Part shown: piece after piece, positions 25,285 through 33,671 of the stretch | Numbering within the stretch: the first letter of the stretch is position 1 | How the letters are laid out: every line of letters begins with the position of its first letter | Source of the DNA: Verrucomicrobiota bacterium | GTDB lineage: Bacteria > Verrucomicrobiota > Verrucomicrobiia > Opitutales > Opitutaceae | DNA length: 64,000 nucleotides | Reading direction: 5' to 3' | NCBI GenBank assembly: GCA_023391285.1 | Contig: JAEWBF010000131.1 | Location: 32,197 to 96,196, forward strand | Program-made: the position numbers and the translations under genes | Notes under the pieces: model-generated | Told to the model about the DNA's origin: nothing | The model's database searches: none | The model's input: the letters and a program-made list of their open reading frames with translations, nothing else

Positions 25285-26946
25285 ATGCTTCAGTCGCTGC
25301 GTATCCGAAATCTGGCTCTGCTCGAGGAAGTGTCGCTCGATTTCGAGGCGGGATTCACGGCGGTGACCGGCGAGACAGGCGCGGGGAAGAGCATTCTGCT
25401 CGGGGCGTTGAGCCTGCTCGCCGGCGAGCGGGCCGACAAAACGATCATTCGGCAAGGCGCGCCGGCCGTCGAAGTCGAGGCGAGTTTGTTTTTTGAGGAT
25501 GCGAGCCAGATCGATGCGCTGCTGGCGGAGCTGGATCTGCCGGCTTGCGAGGAAGGCGTGTTGATTCTGAAACGGAGTTTGCCGCGCGAGAAGGCGCCGA
25601 AGATCACAGTGAATGGCGGGCTGACGACATTGTCGGCGTTGCAGCGGATTGGGGAGCGCTGGGTGGATTTTCACGGGCCGAGCGAACCGCGGCGATTGTT
25701 GAAGGAGAGCTGTCAGCTCGATCTGCTGGATTCGTTTGCGCGGGCGAACGACGCGCGCTCGGCGTATCGGAAAAGTTATGACGCGTGGCGGCAGTTGGTG
25801 GCGGAGCGGGAGCGGATCGCGCGCGAGACGAAGTTGTCGGCGGATCAGATCGAGTTTCTCGAGCGGCAGCTGGCGCAGATCGACGAACTGGAGTTGACCG
25901 ATGAAGCGATGGAGACGCTGGAGCGGGATTTCGCGCGGATGAGTCGGGCGCAGGAGTTGATCGAACTGACCCAGGCGATCGAAAGCGGGCTGGCGGGCGA
26001 GGACGGTGTGCAGGGGCGGATCGCGGCACTGTTGCGGGAAGCGCGGCAGGTGGAGAGCATCGATGCGTCGAGCAAGACGCTGGCGGATCGGCTGGCGTCG
26101 GTGGCGGTCGAGCTCAACGACGTGGCGGCGGAATTTTCGACCTTGAGCCAGGAGTTGCAGTTCGATCCGGAGCAGGCGGAGGAACTCGCGACGCGGATGA
26201 ACACCTGGCTGGAACTGAAGCGGAAGCATGGCGGCGAGGTGGAGGCCGTGATTGCGGCGCGGGATGAGATGCGACGACGGTTGGAGGTGCAGGGAGATTT
26301 GGAAGGCGCGCTGGCGCGTTTGGAAAAACAGATCGGCGACGCGGAGCGCGCGGCAAAGAAAGAGGCGCAAGCGCTACGGTTGCTGCGGGAAAAAGCGGCG
26401 AAGGAACTCGCGAAAGTGGCGGCGAAGAGCATCGCGCAGCTGGGATTCAAGAAAGCGGATTTTCAGGTGCGGATCGTGCCGCTCGAGACACTCGGGCCGG
26501 CGGGGGATTGCGGAGCGGAGTTTTTGTTTTCGCCGAACGTGGGCGAGGCGCCGCTGCCGTTGAATCGCGTGGCGTCGAGCGGAGAACTTGCGCGTGTGAT
26601 GCTGGCGTTGAAGACGGTGCTGGCGGATTTGGATGACGTGCCGCTGTTGGTGTTCGATGAAGTCGATGCGAACGTCGGTGGAGAAATCGGTCGCGTGGTG
26701 GGCGAGAAGATGGCGGCGATCGCGAAGAGCCATCAGGTGCTGTGCGTGACGCATTTGCCGCAGGTGGCGGCGCAGGCGACGTGTCATTTGGTGGTCACGA
26801 AGGATCAGACGAAGGATCGCGCGGTGGTGACGATCGAGCCGATTCAAGCGAGTCGGAAGGCACGGGTGAGCGAACTGGCGCGGATGTTGGGCGATCGAAA
26901 CGCGAAGAGCGCGATCGCGCATGCGGAAGAGCTGTTGGGAAGGTAA
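25285..26946 (+). CDS. recN: DNA repair protein RecN
   Basis: A 553-residue SMC-like ATPase, the same length as E. coli RecN. The Walker A motif GETGAGKSILLGALSLL is near residue 32, and two coiled-coil arms span ~160-400. The ABC signature region is RVASSGELARVMLALK. Walker B is LLVFDEVDANVGGEIG, and the H-loop is CVTHLPQVAAQA. It acts in double-strand break repair. The frame is open back to 25144, but MLQSLRIRNLALLEEVS at 25285 is the typical start. No LexA-type operator was recognised upstream. Confidence 0.95.
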   Translation: MLQSLRIRNLALLEEVSLDFEAGFTAVTGETGAGKSILLGALSLLAGERADKTIIRQGAPAVEVEASLFFEDASQIDALLAELDLPACEEGVLILKRSLPREKAPKITVNGGLTTLSALQRIGERWVDFHGPSEPRRLLKESCQLDLLDSFARANDARSAYRKSYDAWRQLVAERERIARETKLSADQIEFLERQLAQIDELELTDEAMETLERDFARMSRAQELIELTQAIESGLAGEDGVQGRIAALLREARQVESIDASSKTLADRLASVAVELNDVAAEFSTLSQELQFDPEQAEELATRMNTWLELKRKHGGEVEAVIAARDEMRRRLEVQGDLEGALARLEKQIGDAERAAKKEAQALRLLREKAAKELAKVAAKSIAQLGFKKADFQVRIVPLETLGPAGDCGAEFLFSPNVGEAPLPLNRVASSGELARVMLALKTVLADLDDVPLLVFDEVDANVGGEIGRVVGEKMAAIAKSHQVLCVTHLPQVAAQATCHLVVTKDQTKDRAVVTIEPIQASRKARVSELARMLGDRNAKSAIAHAEELLGR

Positions 26947-26966
26947 GACTCAACGATTCCCGAGGC

Positions 26967-26997
26967 GGACGGCTCGGCGGGGAGCCCGCGTCCTATC
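26967..26997. repeat. Imperfect hairpin after recN, possible relative of the 3'-end elements
   Basis: Outer arms GGACG (26967-26971) and CGTCC (26989-26993), inner GCTC (26972-26975) and GAGC (26982-26985), with a CCG bulge, then TATC (26994-26997). The tail resembles the TATCA type, but both neighbouring genes are on the plus strand, so the orientation rule seen elsewhere is not met. Confidence 0.3.
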
Positions 26998-27034
26998 TGT
27001 TGCACGAGGAATGGAAGTGCTTATTGCTGGGGGC

Positions 27035-27958
27035 ATGAAACTTACCCCGAGAAAGGTTTTTTTGGTTTTGGTCGCGATGGCTGCCGGGACGATGGCCAAG
27101 GCGGCGGAGCCGGTGCGCGTGTTGTATTTCACGAAGTCGTCCGGCTTCGAGCATAGCGTGATCAAGTGGGAGAAAGGGGAGCGGAGTTATTCGGAGCGAG
27201 TGCTCGAGAAAGTCGGCGCGAAGGAGGGGTTCACCTTCACGTTCAGCAAGGATGGGAGTCTGTTTTCTCCGGAGTATCTGAAGGGGTTCGATGTCGTGAT
27301 GTTTTATACGAGCGGGCATCTGTTGAGCGTCGGGACGGACGGACATCCGGCGATGTCGGCGGAAGGGAAGCAGGCGTTGCTCGATTGGGTGAAGGCGGGC
27401 GGCGGGTTTGTGGGGCTGCACAGCTGCGGTGACACCTTTCACACGGGCGAGTCGGGTGGCGGAAACAATCCGAAGCGGAAGCAGCGGTATCGGCTTTATG
27501 GAGACGAGGCGGATGTGTTCGTGCAGATGCTCGGCGGCGAATTCATCCGGCACGGCCCGCAGCAGGTGGCGACGGCGCGGGTGGTGTCGCCGAAGTTTCC
27601 GGGGTTCGAGAAGCTGGGGAGCGAACTTCGCGTGAAGGAAGAGTGGTATACGTTGAAGGAGTTCGCGCCGAATCTTCACGTGCAACTCGTGCTCGAGACG
27701 GAAGGGATGGAAGGCGGGGATTATCGGCGTCCGCCGTTTCCGCTCGCGTGGGCGCGGATGCATGGAAACGGCCGGGTCGCGTATAACGCGATGGGACATC
27801 GCGAGGACGTGTGGGACAGCGACGCGTTTCAGTCGATGGTTACCGGCGCGGTGAAGTGGGCAGCGGGGCGCGTGGACGCGGATGTATCGTCGAACTTGGA
27901 GAAGGTGGCGCCGGGACATGCGACGCTGCAGCCGATTCCGGACGAAGTGAAGCAGTAG
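27035..27958 (+). CDS. Secreted ThuA-like domain protein
   Basis: A 307-residue protein. A signal peptide (MKLTPRKVFLVLVAMAAGTM) is followed by a ThuA-like fold: RVLYFTKSSGFEHSVI, DVVMFYTSGHLL, GGGFVGLHSCGDTF and ARMHGNGRVAYNAMGHRED. The family is a glutamine-amidotransferase-like fold found around trehalose and other sugar utilisation genes; no enzymatic reaction is established. Frames upstream add a poor leader, so the ATG at 27035 after GCTGGGGGC is chosen. It lies 88 bases after recN and convergent to ccsA. Confidence 0.82.
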   Translation: MKLTPRKVFLVLVAMAAGTMAKAAEPVRVLYFTKSSGFEHSVIKWEKGERSYSERVLEKVGAKEGFTFTFSKDGSLFSPEYLKGFDVVMFYTSGHLLSVGTDGHPAMSAEGKQALLDWVKAGGGFVGLHSCGDTFHTGESGGGNNPKRKQRYRLYGDEADVFVQMLGGEFIRHGPQQVATARVVSPKFPGFEKLGSELRVKEEWYTLKEFAPNLHVQLVLETEGMEGGDYRRPPFPLAWARMHGNGRVAYNAMGHREDVWDSDAFQSMVTGAVKWAAGRVDADVSSNLEKVAPGHATLQPIPDEVKQ

Positions 27959-27993
27959 GCGCGGGCGGGCGAGAGGGCGATCGGCCGGGGAGC

Positions 27994-28020
27994 GGCGGGG
28001 TCGGGAGACCCCGCCCTACA
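27994..28020 (-). repeat. 3'-end hairpin element, CTACA-tail type (copy 1)
   Basis: Perfect 9-bp arms GGCGGGGTC (27994-28002) and GACCCCGCC (28007-28015), loop GGGA, tail CTACA (28016-28020). The 30 bases 27991-28020 are identical to 36301-36330. The tail abuts the ccsA stop codon (28021-28023, minus strand). It lies between convergent genes. Confidence 0.85.
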
Positions 28021-29973
28021 TCAGTTCAGGACCTCGACGTGTTCGGGCTCGGTGGGGGCGGGCGCGACTTTGAAGCTGCGCCATTTTTCGAGAGGAATCA
28101 GCGCGATCGCGATGATCGCAATCTGACTGAGGACGAAACCCGAGAGGGCGACGAAGGCGGCGTCGGTGAAACCGTAGCTGTGCAGGCCGACACCGAGCAT
28201 GTTGGTGCCGAACCAACTCCAGCTGGTGATGATGTTGCCGCCGATCGCGAGGCACATGAGTCCGCGTTGTTTCACCATGCCGCCCCAGCGGGCGTGGAGA
28301 ATGACAGCGTTCCAGATGACGATCATGAGCGCGCCGTTTTCCTTCGGGTCCCAACCCCAGAAACGGCCCCAGGATTGGTCGGCCCAGATGCCACCGAGGA
28401 CGGTGCCGGCGAAGCTGAAGAGAGTCGCGAAGCAGATGATGCCGTAAACCATGCGCGCGAGCGAATCGGCGGTGGCGCGATCGAGCGAACGAGTGAGCAG
28501 GCCGCGCAGGATGTAGATGATGGCGAGGAAGCCGGCGAGAAAGGTGGCGGAGTAGCCGGCGGTGACGACGACGACGTGCGTGGCCAGCCAGAAGTTGGAA
28601 TCGAGCACGGCGCGCATCATTTCGAGCGTGTCGCCGCCGAGAGAAAGGTGGTGCGCGATGAGGAGGGTGGCGAAACCGACGACGCCAGCGGCGACGCTGC
28701 CGATGGCGTTTTTGTAGACGGCTTCGAGGAAGAGGCAGAGTGCGACGGCGCCCCAGCCCACGAAAAGCGCAGAGGAGTAGAGATTCGTGACCGGCGGACG
28801 GCCTTCGAGCCACATGCGCATGCCAATGCCGATGGTGGCAAGTATCCACGCGACTGCGACAAACCAGAAGGCGGAGCGGCCGAGGACGTCGGGCCATTTG
28901 AGCCAGGAGAAGATCGCGAGGAAGAACGCCACGATGTAGAGCGACATGCTCGTGTAGAACGGCTGCGCGGCGTTGAAGCGGGTTTCGGCGGTGGTTTTGT
29001 CGAGCGTCGTGGGAAAGTTCTTATCGAGCTGCTGGCGATAGAGTCGGACGATTTCGTTGAAGTTCTCGGCATCGCCATTGCGCCACGTGCGCGCGAGACC
29101 GGCGTAGGTGAGAACGTAAGGATTTACGCGCGCGGTTTGGAAGGATTCGACCAGCGCGGTGCCGGCGTTTTTCCAACCGTTGGCGTCGGTTTCGCCGGCA
29201 GGAGGTGGAATGGCGAGGAGCGAGCCGGCTTCGCTGAGGCGGACGAAGTTGTGGCCAAAATCGATCATCAGTTGGGCGGCGGCTTCGTCGTGAGCTTCGC
29301 CGGCCTGCTTGGCGCGCACGGCGGCGACGCCCGCCTCGACCGTGTTTTGAAAACGCGAGAGATCGGCGAGGAAGTTTTCGCTCTCGGGCGGGACGAAACT
29401 CAAGCGGAGTTGCTGATAGAGAATCAGGTTCGAGTGGAGCTGAATGACTGCTTTTTGGAACGGGCTGCGAAGGGGAGCTTCGACGGGTCCGGCGAGGCGG
29501 GCTTGTTCGTCGATCGTCCGGAAATGCGGTTCGAGATCCTGGTAGGAAAAACGCTTGTGGTGACTCGGCAGGAAACCGAGCACGGCGAAAAACTTTTTGA
29601 CGCCGGACGTGTAGTCGATGCGGAGGGATTCCTCGGTTTTGCCGAGGAGGTTTTGCAGTTCGACATTATCGATGACGAAGGTCGGGTAGGTGTCGGCTTT
29701 CTGCGGATGGAACGTGACATCGAGCAACCATTCGGCGGGAGAGCTGACGAGCGGGCCGCTTTTTTCGGGCGAGCTGACGCGCTGGCGGCCTTGCAGGACG
29801 AGGAGGGAAGTGCGCGCGACGGTGTCGAGCGGTTTGACGCGACCGTTGGTGACGACCGGCAGCTGGCCGAAGCCGACGATGTCGAAATCGGTTTTGTTGC
29901 TCGGCGGGCGCAGCGTGGAGGCGACCCAGACGAGGGCGAAGGCGAGAGCGAGGAAAGGGAGGAGGCGTTTCAT
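28021..29973 (-). CDS. ccsA: Cytochrome c biogenesis protein CcsA/ResC
   Basis: A 650-residue membrane protein of System II cytochrome c maturation, which carries haem across the membrane. Residues 1-20 form a signal anchor and ~25-330 a soluble region. Multiple membrane segments follow. The tryptophan-rich WWD motif is in WADQSWGRFWGWDPKENGAL, and haem-ligand histidine candidates are in HLSLGGDTLEM, LATHVVVV and LHSYGF. The soluble N-terminal half is longer than in a minimal CcsA. The ATG at 29973 is chosen over an upstream proline-rich extension. It forms an operon with resB, 11 bases apart. Confidence 0.9.
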   Translation of the reverse strand: MKRLLPFLALAFALVWVASTLRPPSNKTDFDIVGFGQLPVVTNGRVKPLDTVARTSLLVLQGRQRVSSPEKSGPLVSSPAEWLLDVTFHPQKADTYPTFVIDNVELQNLLGKTEESLRIDYTSGVKKFFAVLGFLPSHHKRFSYQDLEPHFRTIDEQARLAGPVEAPLRSPFQKAVIQLHSNLILYQQLRLSFVPPESENFLADLSRFQNTVEAGVAAVRAKQAGEAHDEAAAQLMIDFGHNFVRLSEAGSLLAIPPPAGETDANGWKNAGTALVESFQTARVNPYVLTYAGLARTWRNGDAENFNEIVRLYRQQLDKNFPTTLDKTTAETRFNAAQPFYTSMSLYIVAFFLAIFSWLKWPDVLGRSAFWFVAVAWILATIGIGMRMWLEGRPPVTNLYSSALFVGWGAVALCLFLEAVYKNAIGSVAAGVVGFATLLIAHHLSLGGDTLEMMRAVLDSNFWLATHVVVVTAGYSATFLAGFLAIIYILRGLLTRSLDRATADSLARMVYGIICFATLFSFAGTVLGGIWADQSWGRFWGWDPKENGALMIVIWNAVILHARWGGMVKQRGLMCLAIGGNIITSWSWFGTNMLGVGLHSYGFTDAAFVALSGFVLSQIAIIAIALIPLEKWRSFKVAPAPTEPEHVEVLN

Positions 29974-29984
29974 ACTCGAACCGA

Positions 29985-31151
29985 TCAGGCGGCGGCCGGG
30001 ATTGCGGTGCGGCGGCGGCGGAAGAAGGTGGTGAGGTGGAGGGCGAATTGGGCGAGGAGGCCGACGGTCATCATCGTGCAAGCGATGTAGGGGATCAGCC
30101 AGCTGGGGTTGCGGACCACTTGGAAGACGCTCATGCCGCGGGCGCTGTCCATTTGGTATTGGTAGAACGTGAGGCCGCCGAAACGCAGCGGGTTGTTCAT
30201 GTAGATCAGCACCTCGCGGTTCTCGCTGCCGTCGGCCGTCGTGATGTGAACGCGGCTGGAGAAGTTCTTGGGGATTTCGGTGCCGACGTAGACGTCGTGC
30301 GTGACCTTCTCGAGCGTGAGGGAGAACGGCTTGTAGTTGCGTTCGAAGCGGAGGCCGATGCGCCAGGTGCGTCCGGCGTATTCAATTGTTTGCGACACGG
30401 GCAGGATCGTGGAAACGGCCCAGGTGCCGAGGGAGCCGTCGGGGCCGATGAGTTCGAGGATCGCGCCAGGCGCGTTGCGTTCGTCCTGTTTGTAAGTGAG
30501 CGGAACGGGTGTGACGACGAGCTTCGGCCCGACGCCGCGCGTGGCGGCGGGAGGCGTCCCGGCGGGGACGTTGGCGTGGAGTTGGAGGACGGCGTTGGGG
30601 AAGTATTCGCGCGTGACGACGCGGAACGGGAGTTTCGGGTGTTGGATTTCGCCGCGTCGCGCGAGGGTGGATTCGGGAATCGCGACGACGTCGTCGACGG
30701 TCGGGTCGGTGGTTTCGATGATCGCGAGTTCGTTGGCGCGGAAGCTTTCGGAGTAGTTTTTCGTTTCGCCCTCGAGCAGACGCATCTGGAAATCCTCCTG
30801 CCAGAGACCGGTGAAGAGTTCGCCGAGGAGCAGGAGGATGAGGCCGAGGTGCGTGAGGAAGATGCCGGCTTTGCGCCAGGTGAATTTGAAGCGGTAAATG
30901 TGCGCGGCGACGAGGTTGATGAGGAGGAATCCTCCGATGAGATAACCGCCGGGGAAAACGGGCACGGGAATGTCGCCGATGCGCCAGAGGACAAAGAGCG
31001 ATTGGAAATACTTTTCCTGCACCGCCCAGATGCCGAGGTTCACCTGGTCGAGCGTCGCGGCGAAAACCAGGATGAGCGACAGGACGAGAAGGACGACGGT
31101 GAGGCGGAGAGAGACGAAGAAGTCGCGAAATTGGCGGACGGTGTCGTTCAT
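29985..31151 (-). CDS. resB: ResB-like cytochrome c biogenesis protein
   Basis: A 388-residue protein. Three N-terminal membrane segments (SLRLTVVLLVLSLILVFA; VFPGGYLIGGFLLINLV; AGIFLTHLGLILLLLG) are followed by a large periplasmic region. A last membrane segment (WLIPYIACTMMTVGLLAQF) lies near residue 365. This is the CcsB/ResB layout, the partner of CcsA in delivering haem to apocytochromes. The start overlaps the upstream lipoprotein stop by 4 bases, so the three genes are probably co-translated. Confidence 0.87.
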   Translation of the reverse strand: MNDTVRQFRDFFVSLRLTVVLLVLSLILVFAATLDQVNLGIWAVQEKYFQSLFVLWRIGDIPVPVFPGGYLIGGFLLINLVAAHIYRFKFTWRKAGIFLTHLGLILLLLGELFTGLWQEDFQMRLLEGETKNYSESFRANELAIIETTDPTVDDVVAIPESTLARRGEIQHPKLPFRVVTREYFPNAVLQLHANVPAGTPPAATRGVGPKLVVTPVPLTYKQDERNAPGAILELIGPDGSLGTWAVSTILPVSQTIEYAGRTWRIGLRFERNYKPFSLTLEKVTHDVYVGTEIPKNFSSRVHITTADGSENREVLIYMNNPLRFGGLTFYQYQMDSARGMSVFQVVRNPSWLIPYIACTMMTVGLLAQFALHLTTFFRRRRTAIPAAA

Positions 31152-31801
31152 TGCGTGGCGTTCGCGGGAGGATGAAGGGTCTGGAGGAAGGCGCGGAAGT
31201 TCGCGTGCTCGGGGGCGACCACGTTGTCGGGGCCCATGAGTTTCACGAACCAGGTGGCGTTGCCGAGCGGGACGATGGCGCCGGTGATACGTTGCGGCGG
31301 ATTAGCGGTGTTGGCGAAATCAACGAAGGTGATGTGCAGACCGTTGGCGTCGATGTGCTCGGTTTGGGTGGCGAGGTCGGATTCGGAGATCGGCGGAAGC
31401 GAGATCTGGCCACGCCAGCGGTTGATGTTGGCGAGATCGCCGCCGACGTTGCCGGGGAAGGCGGTGATGGAGAGGTCGGCTTCGGCGCCGTCGGGTCCGA
31501 CGATCGCGTAGCTGCCCTTGCGCATGGCGGAGGAAGGCTTGGCTTTCCAGTGCGCGGGTGCGGACCACGAGAGGTCGCCGCCGGAAGCGGTGGGCACGGC
31601 GGTGTTGGCCATCGAGGGATCGACGCCGGAGGCGGGTGCGTTCGGGGCCGGGCGCGGTGTCGCTGGAACGTCACCGGTGAGAACCGGCGGCAAAGGTTCG
31701 GGCTGTTCTTTCGGAACGCGGTAGCTGGCGATCTTGGCCTCGCGACAACCGCTCAAAAGGAGCAGCGGGAGGATCACGAATGGGACGATGGAGCGACGCA
31801 T
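31148..31801 (-). CDS. Lipoprotein of unknown function in the ccs operon
   Basis: A 217-residue protein. MRRSIVPFVILPLLLLSGC gives a type II signal peptide with lipobox LSGC (Cys 19). A Pro-rich linker (PEPLPPVLTGDVPATP) is followed by a compact domain from ~75 (WSAPAHWKAKPSSAMRKGSY; FPGNVGGDLANINRWRGQI; WFVKLMGPDNVV). The GGDLANINRWRGQ pattern recalls a domain in other bacterial secreted proteins, but no function is assigned. The 4-base overlap with resB suggests a role in cytochrome c assembly or the respiratory chain. The ATG at 31801 is preferred over 31840. Confidence 0.7.
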   Translation of the reverse strand: MRRSIVPFVILPLLLLSGCREAKIASYRVPKEQPEPLPPVLTGDVPATPRPAPNAPASGVDPSMANTAVPTASGGDLSWSAPAHWKAKPSSAMRKGSYAIVGPDGAEADLSITAFPGNVGGDLANINRWRGQISLPPISESDLATQTEHIDANGLHITFVDFANTANPPQRITGAIVPLGNATWFVKLMGPDNVVAPEHANFRAFLQTLHPPANATQ

Positions 31802-31983
31802 GAAGCGGTAGGAATCAGGCTTTCCCAGAGGAAACTGCAAACCAAACCGCGGTGGAACGGCAGGGGTTTGATTCCGAACAGGAAGCGGGTGCGGAGATAT
31901 GGCCGGAGCGAACGCGGACGCCGGAGATGGGCGGGTGCAAATTTGCTTTGTTATCGCGAGGACGGGAGCGCAGGGTTGGCGAC

Positions 31984-32709
31984 ATGATGTTTGCGCCGTT
32001 GGGAGACTCGGCGGTCTTGGTGACGTTGGGCCGCAACATCGACGACGCGACGCTGGTGCGCGTGCGGTCGTTGACGCGGGCGCTGGAGGTGGCGCGTCCG
32101 GTCGGGATCGTCGACGTGGTGCCGGCGTATGCGACGGTGGCGGTGTATTACGATTTGGCGGCGTTTGCGTTGGGTGACCGGCCGGTTTTCGAGCGGGTCT
32201 GCGAACTCATCGGGCAACACGCGGAGAAAACCGAGCATGCGTGGCCGGATGTGGTGCCGGAGAAGATGGCGACGGGCGGACGAAGCGAGGGAAGGGCGGC
32301 GATCGAAATTCCGGTGTGCTACGGCGGTGAATACGGGGCGGATTTGGACGAGGTGGCGCGGCATTGCGGAATCGCGGTGGAGGAGGTGGTGGCGTTGCAC
32401 AGCGGAGCGGCTTACGTCGTGCATGCGGTGGGTTTTGCGCCGGGGTTTTCGTATTTGGGTGGATTGCCGGCGAAACTGCGGACGCCGCGGAGAGCGACGC
32501 CGCGCACGCGGGTGCCGGCGGGATCGGTGGGGATTGGTTGGATGCAAACGGGAGTTTATCCGTTGGAGACGCCGGGCGGATGGCAGTTGATCGGTCGCAC
32601 GCCGCTGGCCTTGTTCGATGTGGAACGAAGGCCGCCGGCGATGCTGAGCGTCGGAGATCGAGTGAGGTTTCGCGTGATAGGTGCGGAGGAGTTTGCGGCA
32701 TGGAAATGA
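31984..32709 (+). CDS. pxpB: 5-oxoprolinase subunit B (KipI-like)
   Basis: A 241-residue protein. The family pattern is clear: APLGDSAVLVTLG at the start, then VDVVPAYATVAVYYD, HSGAAYVVHAVGFAPGFSYL, GGLPAKLRTPRR, RVPAGSVGIGWMQTGVYP and ETPGGWQLIGRTPL. Together with PxpA and PxpC it forms the ATP-dependent 5-oxoprolinase that opens pyroglutamate to glutamate. I chose the ATG at 31984; 31987 is also possible. It overlaps pxpC by 10 bases. Confidence 0.92.
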   Translation: MMFAPLGDSAVLVTLGRNIDDATLVRVRSLTRALEVARPVGIVDVVPAYATVAVYYDLAAFALGDRPVFERVCELIGQHAEKTEHAWPDVVPEKMATGGRSEGRAAIEIPVCYGGEYGADLDEVARHCGIAVEEVVALHSGAAYVVHAVGFAPGFSYLGGLPAKLRTPRRATPRTRVPAGSVGIGWMQTGVYPLETPGGWQLIGRTPLALFDVERRPPAMLSVGDRVRFRVIGAEEFAAWK

Positions 32710-33644
32710 GAGTCGTGCGCGCGGGGATGTTGACGACGGTGCAGGACCTCGGGCGTCGCGGTTGCCGGCATTCCGGCGTTCCAACGAGCGGCGCGATGGA
32801 TGCGGTCGCGCTGCGAGTGGCGAACGCGCTGGTGGGAAACGCGGAGGAGGCCGCGGCGCTGGAGTTCACGTTGGTGGGGCCCGAGGTGGAGTTTTCGGAG
32901 GCAGCGTGGGTGGCGGTGGGCGGGGCGACCTGCGAAGGCGTGACGGCGTGGCAGCCGCTGCGTGTCGAGGCGGGGGAGCGGTTGAAAATCGGCGCGTGCG
33001 CGAACGGATGCCGCGGCTATCTTGCGGTCGCCGGAGGCATCGCGGTGGAACCGGTGCTGGGGAGTCGAAGCACGTTCGTGCGCGCGGGATTGGGCGGATT
33101 CGAAGGACGAGCGTTGAGAGATGGCGATACGTTGGAAATCGGCGCGTGCGAGAGAACGCAGCGGGTGGAGACGTCGGAGCGAAGATGGACGATCGATCCG
33201 CGGGTGCTCCCGCCGTATTCGAGTGAGCCGACTGTCAGGGTTGTGCTCGGGGCGCAGGCGGAGGATTATGGAGCGGCGTTGTTCGGGCGGGTTTTCACGG
33301 TGTCCGCGCAGTCGGATCGCATGGGCGTGCGATTGCACGGGGTGAAATTGGAGCGGAGTCGGGCGGAGGAGTTGTTGTCGTCGGCGGTGAATCCGGGAAC
33401 GGTGCAGGTGCCGCCGGATGGGCAGCCGCTGGTGTTAATGGCAGATGCGCAGACGATCGGCGGCTATCCGCAAGTGGCGCACGTGATATCGGTGGATCTG
33501 CCGCTGGTGGCGCAGTTGCGGCCCGGCGATCGCGTGCGGTTTGTGGAGATTCCGATGGATGAGGCGCATCGCTTGGCGCTCGCGCGAGAGAAGCAGCTCG
33601 CGATTTTGCGGGAAGGGCTGGCGCAGAAACTCAACCACGGGTGA
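32700..33644 (+). CDS. pxpC: 5-oxoprolinase subunit C (KipA-like)
   Basis: A 314-residue protein. Family motifs: VVRAGMLTTVQDLGRRG, GVPTSGAMDAVALRVAN, GGIAVEPVLGSRSTF, then QSDRMGVRLHGVKLE and GTVQVPPDGQPLVLMADAQT. It is the partner of PxpB in the biotin-independent 5-oxoprolinase. The last codons and the stop (NHG-stop) are encoded by a decamer-type repeat (33633-33670), so the C-terminal residues were probably supplied by the repeat. Confidence 0.92.
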   Translation: MEMRVVRAGMLTTVQDLGRRGCRHSGVPTSGAMDAVALRVANALVGNAEEAAALEFTLVGPEVEFSEAAWVAVGGATCEGVTAWQPLRVEAGERLKIGACANGCRGYLAVAGGIAVEPVLGSRSTFVRAGLGGFEGRALRDGDTLEIGACERTQRVETSERRWTIDPRVLPPYSSEPTVRVVLGAQAEDYGAALFGRVFTVSAQSDRMGVRLHGVKLERSRAEELLSSAVNPGTVQVPPDGQPLVLMADAQTIGGYPQVAHVISVDLPLVAQLRPGDRVRFVEIPMDEAHRLALAREKQLAILREGLAQKLNHG

Positions 33645-33670
33645 ACACGGAGGGACACGAAGAGACGTGA
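33633..33670. repeat. Decamer-type degenerate repeat at the pxpC-pxpA junction
   Basis: Units ACCACGGGTG, AACACGGAGGG and ACACGAAGAG occur in tandem. The tract contains the pxpC stop codon (TGA at 33642-33644) and, through CGGAGGGACACG, probably part of the pxpA ribosome site. It is related to the tracts at 1467 and 61649. Confidence 0.5.
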
Positions 33671-33671
33671 A

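Noticed and set aside
27994..28020. Simple intrinsic terminators as the explanation for the hairpin family
   Set aside because: No T-tract follows any of the hairpins on the relevant strand. eno and rplS have separate standard terminators close by, so ordinary intrinsic termination does not explain them.
27811..30090. Plus-strand open frame of 759 codons
   Set aside because: It is antisense to ccsA, whose membrane segments and WWD motif are clear. The plus frame is a low-complexity Asp/Glu/Gly/Arg shadow.
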